Source: an archaeon (lineage in GTDB: Archaea; Thermoproteota; Nitrososphaeria; Conexivisphaerales; UBA164). Taken from it: DNA of 10,924 nt. The notes below the pieces were generated by a model. That model was not told the DNA's origin. It did not search any database and worked only from the letters and a program-made list of their open reading frames with translations. The stretch lies in the NCBI GenBank assembly GCA_021798095.1, contig JAJZYL010000026.1, positions 1-10,924 on the forward strand, read 5' to 3'. Shown in pieces: positions 5,806 to 10,924 of this stretch. Numbering within the stretch: the first letter of the stretch is position 1; every line of letters starts with the position of its first letter. The position numbers and the translations under genes were made by a program.

Positions 5806-6300
5806 TTGGTAGGGCAGGTGGACCGCGCGCCCGCTATCCTTAATTCGAAGTATCTATCGCATAGGCTAGAGGCCATTGGCATCAAATTCTGGCTGATAAA
5901 ACATGGGCCCGCTTACTCTGCGACGGCTGCCAGTGAAGAGCTTCAGGTACCTCTGGACAGGATCGTAAAGACCATCCTTTTCATAGATGGTTCAGCGAAA
6001 CCGCTTTTAGTGGTATGCAGGGGCGACAAAAGGGTCAACCAGACGGCTCTCGCAAGGCGGCTCGGCATGGACGGGCTAAGGCTAGCGACGGCCGAAGAGG
6101 TATTGAAGATAACCGGATACGAGGTGGGATCCCTACCACCAGTCGCCCTCCTTTCATCTATAAGGACGGTAGTGGATCAGGAACTACCGCCAGACGTGAT
6201 GATATACGCTGGGGGCGGAGAGATCGACATGACGTTGAAAATTCGCCTGTCGGATATAGTGGAGGTTCAGAAGGCCGGGATGGTCAGGTTGCATGATTGA
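5806..6300 (+). CDS. YbaK/ProX-type aminoacyl-tRNA deacylase
   Basis: The 164-residue product is a single YbaK/EbsC-type editing domain, which hydrolyses mischarged tRNAs in trans (for example Ala-tRNAPro or Cys-tRNAPro). Visible family marks are RIVKTILF at 53-59 with the conserved catalytic-region Lys K55, RGDKRVNQTALARRLG at 72-87, the G-x-x-x-P loop in EVGSLPPVALL (106-116), and the C-terminal glycine-rich loop YAGGGEIDMTL (134-144). The protein is cytosolic. Specificity among ProX, YbaK and PrdX groups is not clear. Its TTG start lies 29 bases after the nucleoside hydrolase stop, so the two are likely one transcript. Its last 17 bases overlap the end of the convergent ABC ATPase gene. 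Confidence 0.85.
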   Translation: MVGQVDRAPAILNSKYLSHRLEAIGIKFWLIKHGPAYSATAASEELQVPLDRIVKTILFIDGSAKPLLVVCRGDKRVNQTALARRLGMDGLRLATAEEVLKITGYEVGSLPPVALLSSIRTVVDQELPPDVMIYAGGGEIDMTLKIRLSDIVEVQKAGMVRLHD

Positions 6301-6901
6301 TATGCTCCAGCGGGATTTCCCTGTCAAACCCACTTATGCGCGCCTGCGATGTCACGATAAGCATCCCCCCTCGGTCAATCCGATACCTGTTTAAGGCATC
6401 TTGAACCTTTGCCGCGAGCTCCTCGGAGAGGTGTGAAAATGGCTCATCGAGCAGCATCAACGCTGGGTTGTACATAAGCGCCCTTGCTACATCAATCAGC
6501 TTTGACTGGCCCAAGCTCACAGCTCCCCCCCTCTTATCGAGCAGGGCGTCCAGATCGAAGGCCCTGATCAGCCTCTGTTCGTCCGGCCTCTTCCTTGCGT
6601 GGTTAAGGGCGAAGCCAAGGTTTTCCCTGACGGACATATTCGGAAACGTGGATGACTCGGCAGGGACCAATGTCAGGTCCCTCCTGTAAGGTGGGAACTT
6701 CGTTATATCAACGCCGTTCAATATGACCGTTCCGCCGATGGCCGGAAGATGCCCGGCAATGGTAAATAGCAATGTCGTCTTGCCGATGCCATTTCCCCCA
6801 TATATCAACGCCCCCTCCCCGCGGCCAAGTTGCATACTGATGGGGCCTGCAACGAAAGAGCTCCTCCCTGCCGTCAGATCATCGATCCGCAAATCAATCA
6901 T
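6284..6901 (-). CDS. ABC transporter ATPase of the W/Mo importer, with degenerate motifs
   Basis: This is the third gene of the importer operon; its ATG at 6901 overlaps the permease stop by 8 bases. The 205-residue protein is cytosolic and would bind the permease and hydrolyse ATP. Walker A is intact (GGNGIGKT, 35-42) and so is Walker B with the catalytic Glu (LMLLDEP, 148-154; D152, E153). Three other motifs depart from the norm. The Q-loop position aligns with A81 in LVPAESSTFP rather than Gln. The signature is VSLGQS (128-133) rather than LSGGQ. The switch His is replaced in LIVTSQAR (181-188). The protein is short and lacks the C-terminal TOBE domain that many ModC/WtpC proteins carry. 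It could be a low-activity or specially tuned subunit. Family assignment is secure; the role is read mainly from context. Confidence 0.85.
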   Translation of the reverse strand: MIDLRIDDLTAGRSSFVAGPISMQLGRGEGALIYGGNGIGKTTLLFTIAGHLPAIGGTVILNGVDITKFPPYRRDLTLVPAESSTFPNMSVRENLGFALNHARKRPDEQRLIRAFDLDALLDKRGGAVSLGQSKLIDVARALMYNPALMLLDEPFSHLSEELAAKVQDALNRYRIDRGGMLIVTSQARISGFDREIPLEHINHAT

Positions 6902-7694
6902 TTTTATAGCTCACCACTATCATAGCCACCAGCACCACCATGGAGATCAGGAGGAGGGCCGCAGAATATCCCAGCACAGCGTTCAAACCATATACTTCAT
7001 ATTGATACCAGACATACACTGAAGCGGGCCTTACGTACTCAAAGACGGGGGCAAGCGTAACAAAGTATGTCAGTATGAGCAAGGAACCGAATTCACTTAT
7101 GGCCCTTCCCCAGGAAATCAGCGCCACCCTCAGGATGCCCCTTTTTGAGTTGGGCACAGCTATTTTTATGAACGCCTCAAGGGGACTCGCCCCCAGGCTC
7201 ATCCCTATCATTTCATACCTCGGCTCCATCCTGTCAAAGTATTCCTTCATGGAGATCAGATAAATTGGCGCCGATACGAAGAATAACGCCGCGATCAGCC
7301 CGACGAAGCTGTTAACAAGGGACAGGCCGGGCACCAGGGCATGAATCGGTGATATCGGCGTGAACAATATGAGTAACATTATACCGACTACGGTATGGGG
7401 GATGGTGAGTGGCGAAATCAACAGGTTGGAGAACAGGTTGGTCTTGCTCGAACCTATGATCCTTCTGGACAACAGGTAGGCCACCGGAGTGCCAACAAGC
7501 ACCGCTACGGCGGTGGATATTGTGGCGCTTAGGAAGGTAAGTTCCACCGAACTCAGAAATTGAACATCCATAAACGCGCTGACTATGCTTCGGGGGCCAG
7601 CTATGTAGATCATCAAAGCTATGGGAAGGAAGAAAAAGGCGGTCAAAAGGATAAGGGGGATCAGGAAGGGAACATAATCCCTATTGGTGGACAT
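6894..7694 (-). CDS. ABC importer permease, tungstate/molybdate type
   Basis: The product, 266 residues from ATG 7694, has about six hydrophobic segments and belongs to the binding-protein-dependent permease family (CysW/ModB/WtpB-like). The cytoplasmic coupling loop is clear: EMIGMSLGASPLEAFIKIAV, about residues 161-180, followed by RVALISWGRAISEFGSLLIL, whose G-R-A-x-S-E-F-G is typical of sulfate, molybdate and tungstate permeases. It forms the membrane pore for the neighbouring ATPase and binding protein. A TTG at 7700 would add two residues, but ATG 7694 is preferred. The start overlaps the end of the binding-protein gene by 14 bases and its end overlaps the ATPase start by 8 bases, so the three genes are translationally linked. 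Confidence 0.85.
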   Translation of the reverse strand: MSTNRDYVPFLIPLILLTAFFFLPIALMIYIAGPRSIVSAFMDVQFLSSVELTFLSATISTAVAVLVGTPVAYLLSRRIIGSSKTNLFSNLLISPLTIPHTVVGIMLLILFTPISPIHALVPGLSLVNSFVGLIAALFFVSAPIYLISMKEYFDRMEPRYEMIGMSLGASPLEAFIKIAVPNSKRGILRVALISWGRAISEFGSLLILTYFVTLAPVFEYVRPASVYVWYQYEVYGLNAVLGYSAALLLISMVVLVAMIVVSYKND

Positions 7695-8754
7695 TTTCAA
7701 TTGATGTCGAATTTATCAGATAGCTGAGAGGCTGTGGCACATCGTTGATATCGCCGTATAACATTTCTACTGGGAGGGGGGAAAGGCCGTACTTGGACAT
7801 CAGCGCCCTTCCCGGCTGGCTATTCATGTAAACTATCAGCTGAGCCGCGAGCGCCTTATTTGCATACCCATTAGGTATGGTCATGCTGAAGAATATTGGT
7901 CCCCCCACTACCTGCAGAGGAACGCCGTTAACAGTTATGACCGTCGATGCCTGTCTGTAATAGCTGCTGTATACTATGCTGCCCAGATTTATCTGGGGTG
8001 GCAGGCATACGTAGGACAGGTTGTAGGCCTCGGCCGCCGATTTAAACATGGCTATATCATAATAGATCTGCCCGCTCTGGATGTACGCTATCAGCGAAGA
8101 CCCAGCCGTAGTTTCAGCGACCGATCCGCTCGCGTTGAGCGCATTGAACTGGTCTAGATAATAGCTGGGGCTTCGGTTTTCAAATATGCCGGCCAGCTGC
8201 AGCTCTAAAAGGGCATCAATGCCCTCTGGGTCCGTGTTCGGGTTCGTTATGCCCAATTTGGATGAAGGCGACAGCACAATGGAATATAGGTCGTTTAAAT
8301 ATGCGGTCAGGTTGGCACCGCCGGCATTAATGGATGCGTTAATTTCCCCGTTAAGGGTCGCAAGCTCATTTGCCGCAGGGGCCAGCGGCGAGTATGCTAT
8401 GACCATCTGGTCCGACGCGACGGCTATATACCAACCGCTCATATTTCCAATTATTCCGGTGATAAGTGAAGGGTCCGGGGTAGCGTATATCCCGAATTCG
8501 CTGGGGCTTAAAACGACCTGGCGCGCGGCCTCGACAGCACCTTCTGCTTCAATGGTAGAATTTATGCCGGCCTCCTTGCTGGCCGCGCCTATATATTTGG
8601 CGTAAAGCGATGCGGCTATTATGCTGAGGTACTGAGGCCTGCTGGCTTGAACCGGGGCGGTATCGTTCCTTCCAAAATAGTAACCAGTTAAAAAGGCGGC
8701 AGGAGTTACCAGTATAATCGCCACCAGGAACAGTGCAATCACCTTTGTTATCAT
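7681..8754 (-). CDS. Extracellular oxyanion-binding protein, WtpA/ModA-like
   Basis: The 357-residue product starts with a hydrophobic segment (MITKVIALFLVAIILVTPAA, 1-20) that acts as signal peptide or anchor, followed by a periplasmic-binding fold. SDQMVIAYSPLAP (114-126) and LGITNPNTDPEGIDALLELQ (167-186) are characteristic of the WtpA/ModA group, which bind tungstate and molybdate. The C-terminal half has GGPIFFSMTIPNG (284-296) and a PGRALMSKYGLSPL stretch (314-327) also typical of these proteins. Eight N-x-S/T sequons (N65, 104, 139, 148, 193, 207, 245, 348) suggest an N-glycosylated surface protein. The start was moved to ATG 8754: the upstream in-frame TTG at 8772 lies inside the promoter region, only 10 bases from the TATA centre. 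It is first in the importer operon. Tungstate against molybdate preference cannot be decided. Confidence 0.82.
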   Translation of the reverse strand: MITKVIALFLVAIILVTPAAFLTGYYFGRNDTAPVQASRPQYLSIIAASLYAKYIGAASKEAGINSTIEAEGAVEAARQVVLSPSEFGIYATPDPSLITGIIGNMSGWYIAVASDQMVIAYSPLAPAANELATLNGEINASINAGGANLTAYLNDLYSIVLSPSSKLGITNPNTDPEGIDALLELQLAGIFENRSPSYYLDQFNALNASGSVAETTAGSSLIAYIQSGQIYYDIAMFKSAAEAYNLSYVCLPPQINLGSIVYSSYYRQASTVITVNGVPLQVVGGPIFFSMTIPNGYANKALAAQLIVYMNSQPGRALMSKYGLSPLPVEMLYGDINDVPQPLSYLINSTSIENVHQ

Positions 8755-8771
8755 TCTGAGTATACTAAACA

Positions 8772-8800
8772 AAAACGATTATAAACTTTACGATCGTTTT
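8772..8800. promoter_or_regulatory. Importer promoter with dyad, likely metal-responsive operator
   Basis: A perfect 8-bp inverted repeat, AAAACGAT (8772-8779) and ATCGTTTT (8793-8800), is separated by 13 bases. Its centres are 21 bp apart, or two helical turns. The minus-strand TATA box GTTTATAAT (8786-8778) lies in the spacer, about 28 bases before the binding-protein ATG at 8754. The right arm is also part of an 8-bp palindrome, ACGATCGT (8790-8797). A dimeric repressor bound here would block TBP/TFB, which would suit oxyanion control of the importer. The regulator's identity is unknown and is not encoded in the window. Confidence 0.55.
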
Positions 8801-8816
8801 CCTGAGGCGGGCTGCT

Positions 8817-9737
8817 TCACGGGTTAGCGCCTTGATGGATCTCCTTTCTTATGCTCTCGGCCATCCTTATGGCCTGCCTGCTTTCAAAGGGGTTATGGGT
8901 CCTTATGGCGTGGGCCCCATTCATGACCGCTATAGCTTCGGCGGCTACGCTCCCAAACGCTACGCGTTCAGGGTCATCAACTTCGCATATCCTTCTTATG
9001 AAGGACTTCCTGGAGACCCCCACTATGATCGGCAATCCCGACCTTCGAAATTTCCATAAATTGGCTACTATATATGAATCCCATTTCCAGAACGGCCATA
9101 TGGTGCTGCCCTGCCTGTATATGCCCCTGGAAGCATGCGGCTCATCTGAGGGGCTCAGTGAAGAAAAGCCAATGCACGGATCGATGGCTACCTTCCTTTT
9201 ATTAACGTTCTCCCTTTCAAGTATTCTGATCGTGTGGTCAATCGACCTGTTCAGGAGCCTTACTGGATCGCTTATCCCTATAGGCTTGGATGATTCAAGA
9301 ACCCTTGCGCATGCGATGATTGATGCTCCATGGTCAGAAACCACCTTCGCTAAAGATGGATGTACGCCCAGGCCGCTTACATCGTTTATTATCATCGCCC
9401 CCGCATTGAGCACCTTTTCAGCTACGGCCGGCCTGTACGTGTCCACGCTTATGGGCGCCTTCACCGCCTTGGCAAGCTCTCCGACTACAGGCAGAAGCCT
9501 GTTGATTTCGGCCTCCTCGGTTATCCAGGTTTCCTTATAGGGTGCCGTTGACATGCCACCTATATCTATCACATCAGCCCCCTCCGATATGAACCGCCTT
9601 GCCCTCTCCAAAACTTCGTCCAGCCCCTTAGCTACGGACCCTTCGTAGAATGACTCCTTGGACAGATTTATGACGCCTATTATTCTCACGGGGTACGAGT
9701 CGCCCATGGCGATTCCACCGACTTCCCCTTCTATCAT
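8817..9737 (-). CDS. Dihydropteroate synthase-like protein
   Basis: The 306-residue product has the FolP TIM-barrel signature in order: GVINLSKESFYEG (21-33, N24), ADVIDIGGMSTAP (54-66), PISVDTYRP (95-103, D99), GAMIINDVSG (113-122, N118), VAIDPCIGF (183-191, D186), GVSRKSF (240-246, K244) and AIRTHNP (277-283, R279 and H281). FolP joins a pterin pyrophosphate to p-aminobenzoate. Two points differ from bacterial enzymes: the STRP loop, whose Arg helps bind pyrophosphate, is STAP (A65), and there is a Trp-rich insert around 213-228 before the last strands. Archaeal homologs may use other pterin or aminobenzoate substrates, so the exact reaction is uncertain. The start ATG 9737 lies about 31 bases after the TATA centre, a leader of only a few bases. 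Another possible start is the in-frame ATG at residue 11. Confidence 0.82.
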   Translation of the reverse strand: MIEGEVGGIAMGDSYPVRIIGVINLSKESFYEGSVAKGLDEVLERARRFISEGADVIDIGGMSTAPYKETWITEEAEINRLLPVVGELAKAVKAPISVDTYRPAVAEKVLNAGAMIINDVSGLGVHPSLAKVVSDHGASIIACARVLESSKPIGISDPVRLLNRSIDHTIRILERENVNKRKVAIDPCIGFSSLSPSDEPHASRGIYRQGSTIWPFWKWDSYIVANLWKFRRSGLPIIVGVSRKSFIRRICEVDDPERVAFGSVAAEAIAVMNGAHAIRTHNPFESRQAIRMAESIRKEIHQGANP

Positions 9738-9763
9738 TACATCCCTGGAAAGAACCTGGGAGG

Positions 9764-9772
9764 CTTTTAATT
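9764..9772 (-). promoter_or_regulatory. TATA promoter of the dihydropteroate synthase-like gene
   Basis: The minus strand reads AATTAAAAG, centred about 31 bases before the ATG at 9737, which predicts a leader of about 5 bases. It shares the 95-base divergent region with the DUF309 gene. Confidence 0.45.
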
Positions 9773-9803
9773 ATTACTGTTTACTTCAAATTCCTAACTA
9801 TTC

Positions 9804-9810
9804 CTTAAGT
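9804..9810 (+). promoter_or_regulatory. TATA promoter of the DUF309 gene
   Basis: CTTAAGT is centred 26 bases before the ATG at 9833, consistent with a leaderless transcript. Confidence 0.45.
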
Positions 9811-9832
9811 AGGGCCGTCCACAGCATACCTA

Positions 9833-10435
9833 ATGAGCACAATGGAAGGGAGACGAAATATATACATTTTCAGGACGAACGGGATGAGCGTGAATGATCG
9901 CCAGTCGATCATCGATGGCCTGAGGAAGCTGCATGCAGACGTTGTGGATGTAAGGGTGGCCATGGCGCATCTAGAAGTTGATATAAAGGGAGAACTTGAC
10001 GAAGCGGCACTTTCCTTTATCGGAGGGGATATGATAGCAAGGGTTCCAGCAGAACTTTACGCGTCGTTATACGACGATATATTCAACCGCGCTCTGTGCC
10101 TGATAAAGGAGGAAAGGTTCTGGGAATCGCATGAAGCTTTGGAGCAAATTTGGAAGAAATCCAGCGGTAGCAGGAAGGATTATCTGCATTTCCTGATACT
10201 CTGCTCGGCTGCAATGGTCCACTACCAGCGAGGCCGACAGGAGGTATCGCTCGGGATAATTAAAAGGGCCGTCCTGATTAGCCCAATCAATACGTATGAG
10301 ATCGACGCTAAACCACTGCTGGATTCCTGTGAACGTTCGATAACCGATAATGATCCAAGGCGCCTCTACATTTCACTCATGGAATTGGGGCAGAAGACAT
10401 GCAGAAATTCTGGCCCTCCAACGGGGGGCCCCTAG
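9833..10435 (+). CDS. DUF309 domain protein
   Basis: The 200-residue product carries the DUF309 helical domain from about residue 82 to 150. Its hallmark is FWESHEALEQIW (96-107), with H100, E101, E104 and W107, followed by SAAMVHYQRGR (125-135) with H130, a pattern that looks like a possible metal or ligand site. No biochemical function is established for the family. The N-terminal 80 residues (a helix-rich, acidic segment) do not match anything I recognise, and the last 20 residues are probably disordered (SGPPTGGP). There is no membrane segment. It diverges from the dihydropteroate synthase gene and is followed by the gap that contains repeat copy B. Confidence 0.8.
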   Translation: MSTMEGRRNIYIFRTNGMSVNDRQSIIDGLRKLHADVVDVRVAMAHLEVDIKGELDEAALSFIGGDMIARVPAELYASLYDDIFNRALCLIKEERFWESHEALEQIWKKSSGSRKDYLHFLILCSAAMVHYQRGRQEVSLGIIKRAVLISPINTYEIDAKPLLDSCERSITDNDPRRLYISLMELGQKTCRNSGPPTGGP

Positions 10436-10498
10436 AGCGCGCACATGCGTCAGAACCATATGCTGAGAAAATCCGTTCTCCAGGGCTTGGAGGAACAC

Positions 10499-10563
10499 GA
10501 TCTACCCCTGAGGGGACGACCTAACTGAACCTCCGAAATGTGCCTTGGTTAAGGTGGTCCACT
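10499..10563 (+). repeat. Dispersed element, copy B
   Basis: This copy matches copy A (1455-1514) in ordered blocks: CTGAGGGGA at 10508-10516, TGAACC at 10526-10531, AAATG at 10536-10540 and TTAAGGTGGTCCAC at 10549-10562. It is about 4-5 bases longer than A between the second and last blocks. CCCCTGAGGGG (10505-10515) and GTGGTCCAC (10554-10562) are each near-perfect dyads. The first part closes a 27-codon frame (ATG 10445 to TGA 10528) ending DLPLRGRPN, which parallels DVPLRGRSI in copy A. It lies 63 bases after the DUF309 stop, on the same strand relation as copy A to the DUF354 gene. Confidence 0.6.
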
Positions 10564-10576
10564 GGAAGCCTTAAAC

Positions 10577-10696
10577 ATGCATATTCTGGTGCCGACCTTG
10601 CACCCTAACTCAATGCCTTCCAGGCGGGAAAGGTTCAAATTCAACAGACGCATTAATTCGATATATGTAGCCGGAATTGGATGTGTTAAACCGTAG
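10577..10696 (+). CDS. Possible 39-residue basic peptide, uncertain
   Basis: An ATG at 10577 opens a 39-codon frame ending in TAG. The product contains RRERFKFNRRINSIYVAGIG, so it is basic with a short hydrophobic end. The ATG lies 26 bases after the TTAAGG at 10549-10554, so the last block of repeat copy B could serve as its TATA box. No homology is recognised, and copy A has no matching frame at that distance. It may well be a chance frame. Confidence 0.15.
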   Translation: MHILVPTLHPNSMPSRRERFKFNRRINSIYVAGIGCVKP

Positions 10697-10817
10697 TAAC
10701 CGGCATATGGCATTTAGGACCGTTACCGTTAGGGCTGGAAGCCCATCGTATATCCATTCAGCGCTACGCGGCTTTGGAAAATGATGAACGCGATGATGTT
10801 TTATATGTCGTTCGGCG

Positions 10818-10924
10818 TCAGCCGCTCATCTTTATTATGAGCTCCTTGATGTTCTCGGGGTAAACCAATCCGAGCAGGGCGAAGTCCTTATCAACTATCG
10901 CCAGGGCCTCTTCTCCGTCCTTTC
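10818..10924 (-). CDS. C-terminal end of a CBS-domain-like protein, cut by window edge
   Basis: Only the last 34 residues are visible, ending at TGA 10820-10818. EALAIVDKDFALLGLVYPEN followed by IKELIIKM has the strand-strand-helix pattern that closes a CBS domain (alpha-V-V-D-x-D-x-x-L-x-G-x-V-x-x-x-x-I). CBS pairs bind adenosyl ligands and regulate enzymes, channels and proteases. The main body of the protein is outside the window, so the parent family cannot be named. Coding character in the correct frame to the very edge supports a real gene. Confidence 0.5.
   Translation of the reverse strand, partial: KDGEEALAIVDKDFALLGLVYPENIKELIIKMSG

Larger units (their letters stand above)
10436..10817. 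other. Intergenic gap between convergent genes, with no secure gene
   Basis: This 382-base stretch lies between the stop of the DUF309 gene and the stop of the CBS-like gene. It holds repeat copy B near its start and two small frames, 10445-10528 (27 codons, ending inside the repeat) and 10577-10696 (39 codons). Beyond these I see only short TATA-like strings (CGATATATG near 10659-10667, TTTTATATG near 10799-10807) and two ATGATG strings near 10781-10797. No tRNA fold, box C/D pair, CRISPR repeat or transposase frame was found. Confidence 0.6.

Noticed and set aside
8851..9540. 229-codon plus-strand open frame
   Set aside because: It is antisense to the dihydropteroate synthase-like gene, whose motifs are unmistakable; the plus frame shows no family resemblance.
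10412..10436. GGCCC...GGGCCCC pairing at the DUF309 gene end as a terminator
   Set aside because: There is no following T-tract, and archaeal termination depends mainly on T-rich stretches.
10625..10645. GGTTCAAAT string resembling a tRNA T-arm
   Set aside because: The flanking bases do not form a T-stem, and no acceptor, D or anticodon arm can be placed on either strand.
10778..10798. ATGATGA strings resembling box C of archaeal C/D guide RNAs
   Set aside because: No matching box D (CTGA) occurs at a suitable distance downstream, and no terminal stem is evident.

Overview
The window looks like a chromosomal segment from an archaeon, most plausibly a Thermoplasmata/Thermoplasmatales relative. 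That is an inference from several signs. Most transcription units have an archaeal TATA box centred about 25-27 bases before the A of an ATG, giving leaderless mRNAs. The protein set is archaeal in character: a DUF354 glycosyltransferase-like protein, an archaeal-type GPT/MraY membrane transferase, a TtuA/Ncs6-type tRNA thiolase with zinc ribbons, a stand-alone RAM domain, a tungstate/molybdate transporter of Wtp type and a DUF309 protein. AGG and ATA codons are frequent and genes are packed tightly. No rRNA, tRNA, CRISPR array, phage or plasmid gene was seen.

Layout. Bases 1-158 hold the start of an unrecognised minus-strand gene. Bases 393-3399 form a surface-glycan block: DUF354 (+) and a left-handed beta-helix acyltransferase (+) run towards a two-gene minus-strand unit, a GPT/MraY-type sugar-phosphate transferase followed by a small two-helix membrane protein. 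Just before the transferase is a possible 18-codon leader ORF whose stop overlaps the transferase's TTG start. Bases 3453-4696 hold a minus-strand pair: a RAM-domain protein, then a TtuA/Ncs6-type tRNA 2-thiolation enzyme 2 bases downstream. Bases 4838-6300 hold a plus-strand pair: a nucleoside hydrolase and a YbaK/ProX-type aminoacyl-tRNA deacylase. Bases 6284-8754 are a compact minus-strand ABC importer operon (binding protein, permease, ATPase) that best fits tungstate/molybdate uptake. Its promoter is bracketed by a perfect 8-bp inverted repeat. A dihydropteroate synthase-like gene (-) and a DUF309 gene (+) then diverge from one control region. The last 490 bases hold a sparsely coding gap and the C-terminal end of a CBS-domain-like protein (-).

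How the parts fit. The transferase, DUF354 protein and acyltransferase would build and decorate a lipid-linked or surface glycan, and the binding protein's eight N-glycosylation sequons make it a plausible acceptor. The RAM/thiolase pair and the deacylase belong to tRNA quality and modification. The importer would supply W/Mo to pterin-cofactor enzymes.

The most notable unexplained items are: (1) a two-copy dispersed element at about 1455-1514 and 10499-10563, made of several colinear blocks, with a first part that looks protein-coding and a second that cannot be in the same frame; (2) the leader ORF before the membrane transferase; (3) the dyad at the importer promoter; (4) an ABC ATPase that lacks the usual Q-loop Gln and switch His and has an altered signature. 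No complete new defence or mobile system could be supported.
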